A stretch of 64,000 nucleotides of DNA from Pseudomonas aylmerensis (GCF_001702265.1 NZ_MAUE01000017.1:1-64000); one strand, 5' to 3'; counted from the first letter of the stretch, positions 18,965-28,721 are shown. The notes: generated by a model from the sequence alone, not told the origin. Program-made: numbers and translations.

Positions 18965-20479
18965 ATGTTCGAATCTGCCGAAATTGGTCACGCCATCGAC
19001 AAAGACACCTACGACGCCGAAGTCCCGGCCCTGCGCGAAGCGTTGCTGGAGGTGCAGTACGAGCTGCAGCAGCAAAAGCGTTTTCCGGTGATCATCCTGA
19101 TCAACGGCATTGAAGGGGCCGGCAAGGGCGAGACGGTCAAACTGCTGAATGAATGGATGGACCCGCGCCTGATCGAGGTGCGCACCTTCGACCAGCAGAC
19201 CGACGAAGAACTGGCCCGCCCACCGGCCTGGCGCTATTGGCGCCAATTGCCTGCCAAGGGCCGCATGGGCATCTTCTTCGGCAATTGGTACAGCCAGATG
19301 CTGCAGGGCCGGGTGCATGGCGAGATCAAGGACGCGCGGCTCGACCAGGCCATCGCCGGGGCCGAGCGCCTGGAGAAAATGCTCTGCGATGAAGGCGCGC
19401 TGATCTTCAAGTTCTGGTTCCACCTGTCCAAGAAGCAAATGAAAGCGCGCCTCAAGGCCCTGGCCGACGACCCGTTGCACAGCTGGCGCATCAGCCCGCT
19501 GGACTGGCAGCAGTCCGCGACTTACGACAAGTTCGTGCATTTTGGCGAGCGCATCCTGCGCCGCACCAGCCGCGACTACGCGCCGTGGCACGTGATCGAA
19601 GGCGTCGATGCGCACTACCGCAGCCTTACCGTGGGCAAGATCCTGCTCGAAAGCCTGCAAAATGCCCTGAAGCAGGCCAAGGGCAAGGCCAGCGGCATGA
19701 ACCCGGCGCCGCTGCTGGCTTCGGTGGACCAGAAGAGTCTGCTCGACAGCCTCGACATGACGCTGAGCCTGGACAAGGACGATTACGAAGAACAGCTGAT
19801 TACCGAGCAGGCCCGCTTCTCCGGCCTGATGCGCGACAAGCGCATGCGCAAGCACGCCCTGGTGACCGTATTTGAAGGCAATGACGCGGCGGGCAAGGGC
19901 GGCGCGATCCGGCGTGTCGCGGCGGCACTGGACCCGCGTCAGTACCACATCGTGCCGATTGCCGCGCCAAGCGAGGATGAACGCGCCCAGCCTTACCTGT
20001 GGCGGTTCTGGCAGAAGATCCCGGCGCGCGGCATGTTCACTGTGTTCGACCGTTCCTGGTACGGCCGCGTGCTGGTGGAGCGCATCGAAGGCTTCTGCAC
20101 CCCGGCCGACTGGATGCGTGCCTACGGCGAGATCAATGACTTTGAAGAGCAACTGCGCGATGCGGGCGTGATCGTGGTCAAGTTCTGGCTGGCGATCGAC
20201 AAGCAAACCCAATTGGAACGCTTCCAGGCCCGCGAAGAAATCCCGTTCAAACGCTTCAAGATCACCGAAGACGACTGGCGCAACCGCGAAAAGTGGGACG
20301 ACTACCGCGCCGCCGTCGGCGACATGGTCGACCGCACCAGCACCGAGGTCTCGCCCTGGACATTGGTGGAAGCCAATGACAAGCGCTGGGCGCGGGTAAA
20401 AGTGCTGCGCACCATCAACCGCGCGCTGGAAGAAGCATTCGAGAAAAGCGACAAGCACGACAAGAAGAAAAAGAAATAA
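18965..20479 (+). CDS. pap: Polyphosphate:AMP phosphotransferase (two-domain PPK2)
   Basis: A 504-residue PPK2 class II enzyme built of two fused PPK2 domains, using polyphosphate to phosphorylate AMP to ADP. Two P-loops are visible: NGIEGAGKGETVKL near residue 50 and EGNDAAGKGGAIRR near 305. The C-terminal domain, which is the active one in characterised members, has lid arginines and DRSWYGRVLVERIEG. Start ATG 18965 (MFESAEIGH) is preceded by GGAACGGAG. A 27-codon upstream extension lacks family support. The C terminus is lysine-rich (KKKKK). It is divergent from mnmC. Confidence 0.95.
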   Translation: MFESAEIGHAIDKDTYDAEVPALREALLEVQYELQQQKRFPVIILINGIEGAGKGETVKLLNEWMDPRLIEVRTFDQQTDEELARPPAWRYWRQLPAKGRMGIFFGNWYSQMLQGRVHGEIKDARLDQAIAGAERLEKMLCDEGALIFKFWFHLSKKQMKARLKALADDPLHSWRISPLDWQQSATYDKFVHFGERILRRTSRDYAPWHVIEGVDAHYRSLTVGKILLESLQNALKQAKGKASGMNPAPLLASVDQKSLLDSLDMTLSLDKDDYEEQLITEQARFSGLMRDKRMRKHALVTVFEGNDAAGKGGAIRRVAAALDPRQYHIVPIAAPSEDERAQPYLWRFWQKIPARGMFTVFDRSWYGRVLVERIEGFCTPADWMRAYGEINDFEEQLRDAGVIVVKFWLAIDKQTQLERFQAREEIPFKRFKITEDDWRNREKWDDYRAAVGDMVDRTSTEVSPWTLVEANDKRWARVKVLRTINRALEEAFEKSDKHDKKKKK

Positions 20480-20550
20480 GCGCGAGGCAGTCGGCTTGGG
20501 GTGGAGAGCTGGCTTGTGGTGGACAGCTATGGTGGACAAAGCTGGTATTT

Positions 20551-20988
20551 AGTGGAGAGCCCGCTTTTTTGTGGCGAGCGGGCTTGCCCCGCGTTGGGCT
20601 GCGCAGCAGCCCCAAACCCTGCCCACCTCTTCTGACTGAAGCCCAGCAGTGCCTGGGGTCAGGGCCGCTTCGCGCCCCAACGCAGGACAAGCCTGCTCAC
20701 CACAAGGGCTTGGCCGTACAAACTCTCTGCACTACAAACCCGCGTGGTGGAAGCCAGCTTTTAGTGGACAGTGGAGAGCCAGCTTTTTTGTGGCGAGCGG
20801 GCTTGCCCCGCGTTGGGCTGCGCAGCAGCCCCAAAACCTGCCCACCCCTTCTAACTGAAGCACCGCACTGCCTGGGGCCGGGGCCGCTTCGCGCCCCAAC
20901 GCAGGGCAAGCCTGCTCACCACAAGGGCCTGGCCATCCAAACTCTCTGCACTACAAACCCGCTGCACAACAACCTCCCGCACAACTAG
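20551..20988. repeat. Two tandem 219-bp units with REP pairs
   Basis: Units 20551-20769 and 20770-20988 are nearly identical. Each starts AGTGGAGAGCC, holds a REP arm (GTGGCGAGCGGGCTTGCC, at 20571 and 20790) and about 85 bp later an inverted, diverged arm (CAACGCAGGRCAAGCCTGCT), and ends with ACTCTCTGCACTACAAACCCG. The tail 20989-21060 is C/A-rich low-complexity sequence with repeated CACAAC and CTACAAACCCG words. The whole 667-bp gap between the polyphosphate enzyme and the thiolase holds no credible gene. Confidence 0.9.
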
Positions 20989-21146
20989 ACTTCTGCACAA
21001 CAACCCCACTGCCCAACAACCCCCCCATTACAAACCCGCGCACCACCCCATGCTTTTGTATATGCCAGGTGAATGATCGTCGCGGCCGGGCGGGCGCGGA
21101 TCTATCCTCGATTGATCTCCCAACAACGACAAGATCGAGGTAGCCC

Positions 21147-22331
21147 ATGCGTGAAGTAGTGATCGTCGACAGTGTGCGAACCGGCCTGGCCAAGTCCTTT
21201 CGCGGCAAGTTCAACCAGACCCGCCCGGATGACATGGCGGCCCATTGCGTCAACGCACTGCTGTCCCGTAACGGCATCGACCCGGCCAGTGTCGAGGATT
21301 GCATCGTCGGCGCCGGCTCCAACGAAGGCGCCCAGGGCTACAACATCGGTCGCAATGTGGCGGTGCTCTCGCAGCTGGGCACCGGCACGGCGGGCATGAC
21401 CCTCAACCGATTCTGCTCGTCGGGCCTGCAGGCGATTGCGATTGCGGCCAACCAGATTGCTTCGGGTTGCAGCGACATCATCGTCGCCGGCGGCGTCGAG
21501 TCCATCAGCCTGACCATGAAAAGCGTCAACACCGACAACCTGATCAACCCGCTGCTCAAAGAGCAGGTGCCGGGCATCTATTTCCCCATGGGCCAGACCG
21601 CCGAAATCGTCGCGCGCCGCTACCACGTCAGCCGCGAAGACCAGGACCTCTATGCGCTGCAAAGCCAGCAGCGCGCGGCCCAGGCGCAGGCCGACGGGTT
21701 GTTCGACGATGAAATCGTGTCGATGGCGGTCAAGTACAAGGTCGAGGACAAGAACACCGGCGCGGTGCAGGTCCTTGATGGCGTGGTCGATCGCGATGAT
21801 TGCAACCGCCCGGACACCACCCTGGCCAGCCTCGCCGGATTGAAGCCGGTGTTTGCCGAAGACGGCTCGGTGACGGCAGGCAACTCCTCGCAGTTGTCCG
21901 ACGGGGCCTCGATGACCCTGGTGATGAGCCTGGAAAAAGCCCTGGCGCTGGGGCTCAAGCCCAAGGCGTTTTTCCGCGGCTTCACCGTGGCCGGTTGCGA
22001 GCCGGACGAAATGGGCATCGGCCCGGTGTTCTCGGTGCCCAAGCTGCTCAAGGCGCGTGGCTTGCAGGTGGCGGACATTGACCTGTGGGAACTCAACGAA
22101 GCGTTCGCCTCCCAGTGCCTGTATGCGCGCAATCGCCTGGAAATCGATAACGCCAAGTACAACGTCAACGGCGGCTCGATTTCCATCGGCCATCCGTTCG
22201 GCATGACCGGTTCGCGGCAAGTCGGGCACCTGGTGCGGGAACTGCAGCGGCGCAACCTGCGCTACGGCATCGTCACCATGTGCGTGGGCGGCGGCATGGG
22301 CGCCACCGGTCTGTTCGAGGCCGTCCGCTAG
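21147..22331 (+). CDS. Acetyl-CoA C-acyltransferase (thiolase family)
   Basis: A 394-residue degradative-type thiolase. The nucleophile Cys90 (NRFCSSGLQA), His349 (GHPFGMTG) and Cys379 (MCVGGGMGA) form the complete thiolase triad. Thiolases cleave 3-ketoacyl-CoA or condense acetyl-CoA; chain-length preference cannot be read here. It is not next to a fadB-type gene, so it is not the FadAB complex subunit. ATG 21147 follows GAGGTAGCCC. It is preceded by repeats and followed by a REP hairpin and an exporter gene, so it appears to be a single-gene unit. Confidence 0.93.
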   Translation: MREVVIVDSVRTGLAKSFRGKFNQTRPDDMAAHCVNALLSRNGIDPASVEDCIVGAGSNEGAQGYNIGRNVAVLSQLGTGTAGMTLNRFCSSGLQAIAIAANQIASGCSDIIVAGGVESISLTMKSVNTDNLINPLLKEQVPGIYFPMGQTAEIVARRYHVSREDQDLYALQSQQRAAQAQADGLFDDEIVSMAVKYKVEDKNTGAVQVLDGVVDRDDCNRPDTTLASLAGLKPVFAEDGSVTAGNSSQLSDGASMTLVMSLEKALALGLKPKAFFRGFTVAGCEPDEMGIGPVFSVPKLLKARGLQVADIDLWELNEAFASQCLYARNRLEIDNAKYNVNGGSISIGHPFGMTGSRQVGHLVRELQRRNLRYGIVTMCVGGGMGATGLFEAVR

Positions 22332-22343
22332 ATCACCCGCCAA

Positions 22344-22371
22344 TGTAGGCGCCGGCTTGCCGGCTCCTACA
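22344..22371. repeat. Short REP-like palindrome
   Basis: An imperfect palindrome in which TGTAGG..CCGGC pairs with GCCGG..CCTACA, just after the thiolase stop. This is the common TGTAGGAGCCGGC-type Pseudomonas repeat, a third REP family in the window. Confidence 0.85.
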
Positions 22372-22449
22372 ATTGAATTGCGCCGTAGCCCAATCCTTCT
22401 GCTTGCCCCTAGAATGCCCGTTCCACTTCCTCTGGCATCTGGGGCACTC

Positions 22450-23406
22450 ATGCACATCTCTTCCGGCCGCTGGGTCTACGGTTTCTGCCTGACCCTGTTG
22501 ACCGCGCTGCTCTGGGGCATCCTCCCGGTCAAGCTCAAACAGGTCTTGCAAGTGATGGACCCGGTCACCGTCACCTGGTTTCGCCTCACCGTAGCCGGCA
22601 GTTGCCTGTTCCTGTACCTGGCGGCCACCAAGCGCCTGCCCAGCCGCAAAGTGCTCGGCCCCAAGGGCGGCTGGCTGGTGGCGATGGCGGTGTGCGGGCT
22701 GGTCGGCAACTACGTGTTGTACCTGGTGGGCCTGAACATGCTCAGCCCCGGCACCGCACAGTTGGTGGTGCAGATGGGGCCGATCTTTCTGATGATCGCC
22801 AGCGTGTTTGTGTTCAAGGAGCGTTTCAGCCGGGGGCAGGTGCTTGGGTTGGTGGTGTTGATCGTGGGGTTTGGGCTGTTTTTCAACCAGCGCCTGGAGG
22901 AGTTGCTCACGTCTGTCGGCACTTACACCGCCGGCGTGCTGACCATCCTGCTCGCCACCTCGATCTGGGTGTTCTACGCCCTTGGCCAGAAGCAGTTGCT
23001 GACGGTGTGGAATTCGCTGCAGGTGATGATGGTGATCTACCTGTCCTGCGCGGTGCTGCTCACCCCCTGGGCGCATCCGCTGGAAGCGCTGGACCTGAGC
23101 CCATTGCAAGGCTGGCTGTTACTGGCGTGCTGCATGAATACCTTGGTGGCCTACGGCGCATTTGCCGAAGCCCTGGCCCATTGGGAGGCCTCGCGGGTCA
23201 GTGCGACGCTGGCGTTGACGCCGCTGGTGACGTTTGTCGCGGTGGCGCTGGCAGCCTGGCTGTGGCCGGACTACGTGCAGGCAGAAGAAATCAACGCGCT
23301 GGGATATTTCGGCGCGCTGGTGGTGATGCTCGGTTCGGCGGCCGTGGCGCTGGCCCCCTCGCTGCTCGCCGGGCTCAAGGCCCGGCGGCTGCGCATGGCG
23401 TCTTAG
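22450..23406 (+). CDS. EamA/DMT-family transporter
   Basis: A 318-residue integral membrane protein with about ten hydrophobic helices in two homologous EamA halves (for example [18 protein letters not shown] and [20 protein letters not shown]). Such proteins usually export metabolites or amino acids; the substrate is unknown. The start is ATG 22450 ([12 protein letters not shown]); a longer in-frame start at 22357 would add an unsupported hydrophobic leader lying over the REP-proximal sequence. Its stop overlaps the fumC stop by four bases, tail to tail. Confidence 0.9.
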   Translation: MHISSGRWVYGFCLTLLTALLWGILPVKLKQVLQVMDPVTVTWFRLTVAGSCLFLYLAATKRLPSRKVLGPKGGWLVAMAVCGLVGNYVLYLVGLNMLSPGTAQLVVQMGPIFLMIASVFVFKERFSRGQVLGLVVLIVGFGLFFNQRLEELLTSVGTYTAGVLTILLATSIWVFYALGQKQLLTVWNSLQVMMVIYLSCAVLLTPWAHPLEALDLSPLQGWLLLACCMNTLVAYGAFAEALAHWEASRVSATLALTPLVTFVAVALAAWLWPDYVQAEEINALGYFGALVVMLGSAAVALAPSLLAGLKARRLRMAS

Positions 23407-24785
23407 GCGCCCAGCATGTTTTCCGGGCGAACCCACTGGTCGAACTCTGCGTCGGTGAGGTAGCCCAGTTCAAGGGCGGCCTCGCGCAGCGTCAGCCCTT
23501 CGGCGTAGGCCTTCTTGGCAATCTCCGCCGACTTGTCGTAGCCGATGTGCGGGTTGAGCGCGGTGACCAGCATCAATCCGCGCTCCAGGTGCTCGGCCAT
23601 TTGCGTGGCGTCGGGCTCCAGGCCGGCAATGCAGTGCTCCTGGAAGTTGTTGCAGCCGTCGGCCAGCAGGCGGATCGACTCCAGCAGGTTGTGGATGATC
23701 ACCGGCTTGTACACGTTCAACTGCAAGTGCCCTTGGCTGGCGGCAATGCCGATGGTCACGTCATTGCCCAACACCTGGCAGGCCAGCATCGACAGCGCCT
23801 CGCACTGGGTCGGGTTGACCTTGCCGGGCATGATCGAACTGCCGGGCTCGTTCGCCGGCAGCTTGACCTCGGCCAGCCCGGCGCGTGGGCCCGAGCCCAG
23901 CAGGCGCAGGTCGTTGGCGATTTTCATCAGGGCCACGGCCAGGGTTTTCAGCGCGCCGTGCAGGGTCACCAGTGGCTCGTGTCCGGAAAGCGCGGCGAAT
24001 TTGTTGGGCGCCGTGACAAACGGCAGGCCGGACAGCGCGGCCAGCTCGGAGGCAATCGCCTCGCCGAAACCATGCGGCGCATTCAGCCCGGTGCCGACGG
24101 CGGTGCCGCCCTGGGCCAGCTCGCACACGGCGGGCAGGGCGCTGCGGATGGCGCGTTCGGCGTAGTCAAGCTGGGCGATAAAGGCTGACAGTTCCTGGCC
24201 AAATGTGATCGGCGTGGCGTCCATCATATGGGTGCGGCCGGTCTTCACCAGTTTCATGTGCCGCGCGGCGAGTTCCGCGAGGCCACCGGACAGATTGGCG
24301 ATGCCCGGCAGCAACTGGGTGTGTACCGCCTGCACGGCCGCAATGCTCATGGCCGTGGGGAAGCAGTCGTTGGAGCTTTGCGAGCGATTGACGTGATCGT
24401 TGGGGTGCACCGGGCTCTTGCCGCCGCGGGTCTTGCCCGACAGCTCGTTGGCACGGCCGGCGATCACCTCGTTGGCATTCATGTTGCTCTGGGTGCCGCT
24501 GCCGGTCTGCCAGACGACCAGCGGGAATTGGTCATCATGCTGGCCGGCGAGCACTTCGTCGGCGGCCTGTTCGATCAGGCGGGCGATGTCGGCGGGCAAA
24601 TCGCCATTGCGGTCGTTGACCCGCGCGGCGGCCTTTTTCACCAGGGCCAGGGCGTGCAGCACCGCCAGTGGCATGCGCTGCTCGCCGATGGCGAAATTCA
24701 CCAGCGAACGTTGGGTCTGGGCGCCCCAGTAAGCGTCATCCGGGACGGCGACTTCTCCCAGGCTGTCGGTTTCGATACGGCTCAT
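23403..24785 (-). CDS. fumC: Class II fumarate hydratase
   Basis: A 460-residue iron-independent fumarase catalysing fumarate to L-malate in the TCA cycle. The superfamily signature [11 protein letters not shown] is intact, as are the [10 protein letters not shown] and [10 protein letters not shown] substrate loops and [10 protein letters not shown]. Start ATG 24785 has GAAGGAG eight bases upstream; a GTG three codons earlier is less likely. In pseudomonads the iron-free fumarase is typically induced by iron limitation or oxidative stress, but no Fur box was identified by eye in the 193-bp upstream gap. Confidence 0.96.
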   Translation of the reverse strand: MSRIETDSLGEVAVPDDAYWGAQTQRSLVNFAIGEQRMPLAVLHALALVKKAAARVNDRNGDLPADIARLIEQAADEVLAGQHDDQFPLVVWQTGSGTQSNMNANEVIAGRANELSGKTRGGKSPVHPNDHVNRSQSSNDCFPTAMSIAAVQAVHTQLLPGIANLSGGLAELAARHMKLVKTGRTHMMDATPITFGQELSAFIAQLDYAERAIRSALPAVCELAQGGTAVGTGLNAPHGFGEAIASELAALSGLPFVTAPNKFAALSGHEPLVTLHGALKTLAVALMKIANDLRLLGSGPRAGLAEVKLPANEPGSSIMPGKVNPTQCEALSMLACQVLGNDVTIGIAASQGHLQLNVYKPVIIHNLLESIRLLADGCNNFQEHCIAGLEPDATQMAEHLERGLMLVTALNPHIGYDKSAEIAKKAYAEGLTLREAALELGYLTDAEFDQWVRPENMLGA

Positions 24786-24837
24786 CGGGCACACTCCTTC
24801 AGGTTCGTTTGCGCAGTTTAGGCCTTGATGGGCCTAT

Positions 24838-24858
24838 GGGGTTCCCTAAAAGACTTTT
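24838..24858 (+). repeat. Copy 1 of a GGGGTTCCCTA-type direct repeat
   Basis: GGGGTTCCCTAAAAGACTTTT in the fumC/DUF2059 gap resembles GGGGTTCCCTAGACTTTTT at 25909-25927, upstream of the RHS gene, in the same orientation. The two copies flank DUF2059-bolA. Significance is uncertain. Confidence 0.5.
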
Positions 24859-24978
24859 CATCGGATTCATCCCGTGCCAATCCAGGCCGTACAAGGCCCG
24901 GGGTTGAGCCGCAGCGTTTTTTAGGCGCAGAATGGGCGCCCTTGGGGTCTTACCTCGCCTGCTAGAAAAGGAAACTCG

Positions 24979-25497
24979 ATGACTCGTCTTCGTGCCATCT
25001 GTACCGCGGTTGCTCTGGTTTGCGCCAGCGGCCAGGTTTTTGCCGATACCGCCAGCCACAACGCCAGTGCCGAAGCCTTCCTTACCCTGGCCCACGCCGA
25101 CAAGCTGGGTACCCCGGTGTACATGCAAGTGCAGCAAATGTTCGCCCAGCGTTTCGAACAGACCAAGGCGCCTGCCGCCAAGCAGTCCGTACTGGACAGC
25201 TACCAGGCCAAGGCCAACGCCGCCCTCGACCAGGCCATCGGCTGGCCGAAGCTGAAACCCGACATGGTCAAGCTCTACACCAGCAACTTCAGCGAATCCG
25301 AGCTCAAGGACCTGGTCGCGTTCTACCAGTCGCCACTGGGCAAGAAAGTCCTCGAGAAAATGCCGCAGCTGACCCAGCAATCGGCCCAGATGACCCAGGA
25401 AAAACTGGAAAGCGCCGTACCGGTGGTGAACAAGCTGTTGGAAGACATGACCAACGAGCTGACGCCAAAAGCCGCCGCACCGGCCAAGAAGAAGTAA
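24979..25497 (+). CDS. DUF2059-domain periplasmic protein
   Basis: A 172-residue protein with a clear Sec signal peptide (LRAICTAVALVCASGQVFA, cleavage near residue 22-23). It is followed by an alpha-helical DUF2059 region (FSESELKDLVAFYQSPLGKKV is the diagnostic stretch) and an Ala/Lys-rich tail ending PAAPAKKK-like. Members are small periplasmic proteins of unknown function, frequently next to bolA in Pseudomonas. Here bolA starts 6 bp after its stop, implying an operon. An RBS AAAAGGAAACTCG precedes ATG 24979. Confidence 0.92.
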   Translation: MTRLRAICTAVALVCASGQVFADTASHNASAEAFLTLAHADKLGTPVYMQVQQMFAQRFEQTKAPAAKQSVLDSYQAKANAALDQAIGWPKLKPDMVKLYTSNFSESELKDLVAFYQSPLGKKVLEKMPQLTQQSAQMTQEKLESAVPVVNKLLEDMTNELTPKAAAPAKKK

Positions 25498-25503
25498 GCA
25501 GGA

Positions 25504-25797
25504 ATGAGCATGCAACAGCGTATCGAAACGGCACTTGCCGCCCTGGGCCCGGACCACTTGAGCGTGCTGGATGAAAGCCACATGCACAGCCGTGGGCTGC
25601 AAACGCACTTCAAGGCCGTACTGGTCAGCCCGCAGTTCGAGGGGCTCAACCGCGTCAAGCGCCACCAGAAGGTCTACGCCACCCTGGGTGACCTGATGAG
25701 CGAGTTTCATGCGCTGGCGCTGCACACCTACACGCCTGAAGAATGGGCGAAAATCGACGCAGCCCCGGCCTCGCCGACCTGCGCCGGCGGGCACTGA
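25504..25797 (+). CDS. bolA: BolA family protein
   Basis: A 97-residue BolA/IbaG-fold protein: MQQRIETAL helix, HSRGLQTHFKAVLVSPQFEG and the signature LNRVKRHQKVYATLGDLM. BolA proteins work with monothiol glutaredoxins in iron-sulfur handling and have roles in stress and morphology. It sits in an apparent operon with the DUF2059 gene. A GC-rich hairpin (CCCGCAG/CTGCGGG, 25799-25820) follows the stop without a T-run. The Tc toxin locus starts 158 bp downstream. Confidence 0.94.
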   Translation: MSMQQRIETALAALGPDHLSVLDESHMHSRGLQTHFKAVLVSPQFEGLNRVKRHQKVYATLGDLMSEFHALALHTYTPEEWAKIDAAPASPTCAGGH

Positions 25798-25908
25798 GCC
25801 CGCAGCCCAAGGCCTGCGGGCGCGGCGCGTTCGCGCTCGCAGGTTGTCATATCCTGTGCCTGCAATTAGACACATAAAACATCCTCGCAGTACCCCCCAC
25901 GCCCTAAA

Positions 25909-25927
25909 GGGGTTCCCTAGACTTTTT
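25909..25927 (+). repeat. Copy 2 of a GGGGTTCCCTA-type direct repeat
   Basis: Located 29-47 bp before the RHS start codon; see 24838-24858. It could be part of a promoter or operator for the RHS gene, or a mark of the event that placed the Tc locus here. Confidence 0.5.
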
Positions 25928-25955
25928 TGACCTTAGCTGATCAGGTCATGAGTTT

Positions 25956-28664
25956 ATGTCCACTTCTTTGCATCGAAATACACCGACCTTGAAGGCCATG
26001 GATCCTCGCGGGCTGGCTGTGCGTGCTGTTCACTATCATCGCGAGAGCGTGACGCAGACTCCGCAGGCACGGGTCACCCGCCAGGTTTTTGGGGCCAATG
26101 GTCTTTTGCTCAGCCAGTGGGACCCGCGGCAATTTGCGCGCGGCGCTGCGGGTGTGGCGTCACAATCGACCATTTACAGCCTGTCGGGCGAGCCTGTGCG
26201 CACCGAGAGCGCCGATGCCGGCTGGCGCCTGCTGATACATGGTGAAGCAGGGCAGCTGTTGCATCGCTGGGATTCGCGTCTAGCTCATCACGAGCGGCGC
26301 TACGACCGCCTGTTACGCCCAGTGGCCGTGTTTGAACAGGCGGCGAATGAGCCACGGCCGCGTTGTGTCGAGCGCTTGACCTATGCGGCCGCCGAACCCG
26401 CCGAGGCGGCCGGCAATCGTTGTGGTCGGCTGATTCGCCACGCGGACCCGGCCGGTGTCTTGTTGATGGATGAATACGGGATCGATGGAAGCGTCACCCA
26501 GCAGACTCGACGGTTTCGCTTGGATGCGTCGGCAGTTGACTGGCCATCCAGTCATGACGAACAAGCCGAACAGCTGGAGCCCAAGGCCCACACTACGACC
26601 TGGCGCTACGATGCCACGGGGGCGCAGCTGGAGCAGGTCGACGCCCAGGGCAATCGCCGACACTGGCTCTATGGGCAGCAAGGCTGGCTGAAGGAGGTTG
26701 CGCTGACCCTCCGTGGCGGCTCACGCCAGGTTTTGACGCACCAGCGCGTGTACAACGCCAGCGGTCTGGTGATCTCCGAACGGATGGGCAATGGCGTTAC
26801 CCAGCTGGCGAAATACGCCGCTGAGGACAATCGTCTGTTGCAACTGACGGTGCATCGCAAGGGCGAGGCCGCCAAGCCTTTACAGGACCTTGTGTACGAG
26901 TACGACCCGGTAGGCAACATCCTCAGCCTCAGCGACCAGGCGCAGCCGACGCAATGGCACACTAATGCGCGTATTGATGCGGTCAACCGCTACCAGTACG
27001 ACAGTCTGTACCAGCTGACCCAGGCCACCGGTCGGGAAAATGCCGGCAACAGCGGTGGCCAGGCTGCGCCGGGACGGGTGACGTTCGGTGCAACTGACAC
27101 CGGGCTCTGGCGCAATTACACCCAACATTACCGTTACGATGAACATGGCAACTTGACGAGCCTTCGCCATGTGCCGAGTAGCGGAGCCGGTCATACCCGG
27201 GAAATGCGTGTCGCTGCGGGCAGCAATCGCGCCTTGCCGGTGACTGACGGTGCACCGCGGCAATGGGCAATGATGTTTGATGCCAATGGCAACCAACACG
27301 TGCTCGGCAGCGGCCAACAGTTAGGCTGGGACGTGCGGAATCAGCTCACCCATGTGACTCAGGTGTGGCGTGAGCAGGGTGATCCGGATGTGGAAAGTTA
27401 CCTCTACGACGGCCAGGGCCAACGGGCAGCCAAAATCAGAAGCCAGCAGGTCGCGGGGAAACCCCATACACAACTGACATGCTACTTGCCGGGTTTGCGC
27501 CTGCATGTACAAGCAGGCAAGCGCTTGAACGTGCTGGAGATCAATATCGGCGGCGGTCATGTCACGGTGTTGCAATGGGAGCAGGGTCGCCCCAGCGATA
27601 TGAAAGACGAGCACGTGCAATTCAGCCTCCTCGATCACCTCAATAGCAGCTTGCTGGAACTGGACGAGCAGGCCCAGTTGCTGAGCCAGGAGCATTATTA
27701 TCCTTATGGCGCGACGGCGTGGTGGGCTACCAACGATACGCAGCGAGCTCGCTATAAGGTTCGCCGCTATGCAGGTAAGGAGCGCGATGCGACAGGGTTG
27801 TATTACTACGGATCGCGGTATTACGCGCCGTGGCTGCAACGCTGGATCAGCCCGGACCCGCTGGGCGACGTGGACGGCCTGAACCTGTATGCGATGACCC
27901 TGGGCAACCCCTTGCTGTTCAGGGATGTTGATGGCGGGCAAGTGTCTTTTGGCGAGCAATTCCAACCCAGTCGAGGCGATATCCTTTTCGGCTTGGCCAA
28001 CACCGTGCGGATCTATCGCAGCTTCTGGTCGAAGCTGACGGCCCGCGGGGACATAATGGCTGCCTATTTCGGCGTCGAGGAGATGGGGGCGGCAACTGCG
28101 GCGCTGGCCGTAAGTGTCGACGCGTATATTCGGCGCGGGCTCGACAGGATCGGCGAGTCCGAGTATGAGCAAACGATCGCAGAGCAAGGCGGGCAGGTCG
28201 CACGGCAATTCTATGGCGCTATTGTGTCCAAGTATTCGGGCTGCACATCGACCACCGCCAACCGGGAGTTCGCGAAGAAATTCGTCAGTGATTTTTCTTC
28301 CAGTGACTATTCCTTCGAACGCACCCTTGAAGGCTACATAGATGTGAACTTGAGTGCGTTTCAGCACAAGCTGGTCAGCCGCGCCAGCAAGTCGGCGTTG
28401 AAGACGCTGACGGACCCTCAGAGCCTGCGCCAGGCGCACTTTGCTCTGGATGATCTGGACATGGACGTTGTGATCAATAAGTCCGCGGTTTCTGCCACGG
28501 GTTCTGAGCTGCGCTGGCTGTATCGGCATCGACAGCAACTGGCAGGCCGCGTGACGTTCTATCGGCATCAACAACGGGTTGACGCCCCTTGGGAGTCCGA
28601 CTCCTCCGCGTGGCGTCGCTATAAACCCGCCAGTTCCAGGGCTTCACGGACGGCGGCACGTTGA
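25956..28664 (+). CDS. RHS-repeat / TccC-type Tc toxin C subunit with unassigned toxin tail
   Basis: A 902-residue RHS protein. Residues 1 to about 560 carry YD repeats (RYDATGAQ, YEYDPVGN, YRYDEHGN). The RHS core ends with YYYGSRYYAPWLQRWISPDPLGD and NLYAMTLGNPLLFRDVDG at about residue 660, including Asp634 and other acidic residues of the self-cleaving aspartyl protease. The last 243 residues are the hypervariable toxin part, ending in a basic stretch with ELRWLYRHR. In Tc complexes the B and C proteins form a cocoon holding the cleaved toxin, which the A pore injects into host cells. No immunity gene follows, consistent with a host-directed toxin. The start has only a weak RBS. Confidence 0.9.
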   Translation: MSTSLHRNTPTLKAMDPRGLAVRAVHYHRESVTQTPQARVTRQVFGANGLLLSQWDPRQFARGAAGVASQSTIYSLSGEPVRTESADAGWRLLIHGEAGQLLHRWDSRLAHHERRYDRLLRPVAVFEQAANEPRPRCVERLTYAAAEPAEAAGNRCGRLIRHADPAGVLLMDEYGIDGSVTQQTRRFRLDASAVDWPSSHDEQAEQLEPKAHTTTWRYDATGAQLEQVDAQGNRRHWLYGQQGWLKEVALTLRGGSRQVLTHQRVYNASGLVISERMGNGVTQLAKYAAEDNRLLQLTVHRKGEAAKPLQDLVYEYDPVGNILSLSDQAQPTQWHTNARIDAVNRYQYDSLYQLTQATGRENAGNSGGQAAPGRVTFGATDTGLWRNYTQHYRYDEHGNLTSLRHVPSSGAGHTREMRVAAGSNRALPVTDGAPRQWAMMFDANGNQHVLGSGQQLGWDVRNQLTHVTQVWREQGDPDVESYLYDGQGQRAAKIRSQQVAGKPHTQLTCYLPGLRLHVQAGKRLNVLEINIGGGHVTVLQWEQGRPSDMKDEHVQFSLLDHLNSSLLELDEQAQLLSQEHYYPYGATAWWATNDTQRARYKVRRYAGKERDATGLYYYGSRYYAPWLQRWISPDPLGDVDGLNLYAMTLGNPLLFRDVDGGQVSFGEQFQPSRGDILFGLANTVRIYRSFWSKLTARGDIMAAYFGVEEMGAATAALAVSVDAYIRRGLDRIGESEYEQTIAEQGGQVARQFYGAIVSKYSGCTSTTANREFAKKFVSDFSSSDYSFERTLEGYIDVNLSAFQHKLVSRASKSALKTLTDPQSLRQAHFALDDLDMDVVINKSAVSATGSELRWLYRHRQQLAGRVTFYRHQQRVDAPWESDSSAWRRYKPASSRASRTAAR

Positions 28665-28680
28665 GTGAACAAAGCAGTTT

Positions 28681-28706
28681 GGCCGTCTCTCAAAGGTGAG
28701 ACGGCC
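28681..28706. terminator. Hairpin between convergent Tc C and B genes
   Basis: A perfect nine-base stem (GGCCGTCTC/GAGACGGCC) with an eight-base loop between the stops of the RHS gene (plus) and the B-subunit gene (minus). It lacks a T-run, so it may be a weak bidirectional or Rho-assisted terminator. Confidence 0.6.
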
Positions 28707-28721
28707 ACGCTTCCCCAGGCT

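Noticed and set aside
25956..28664. RHS protein as an antibacterial polymorphic toxin with an immunity partner
   Set aside because: No immunity-size gene follows; the next sequence is a hairpin and the convergent Tc B gene, so a Tc complex role fits better.
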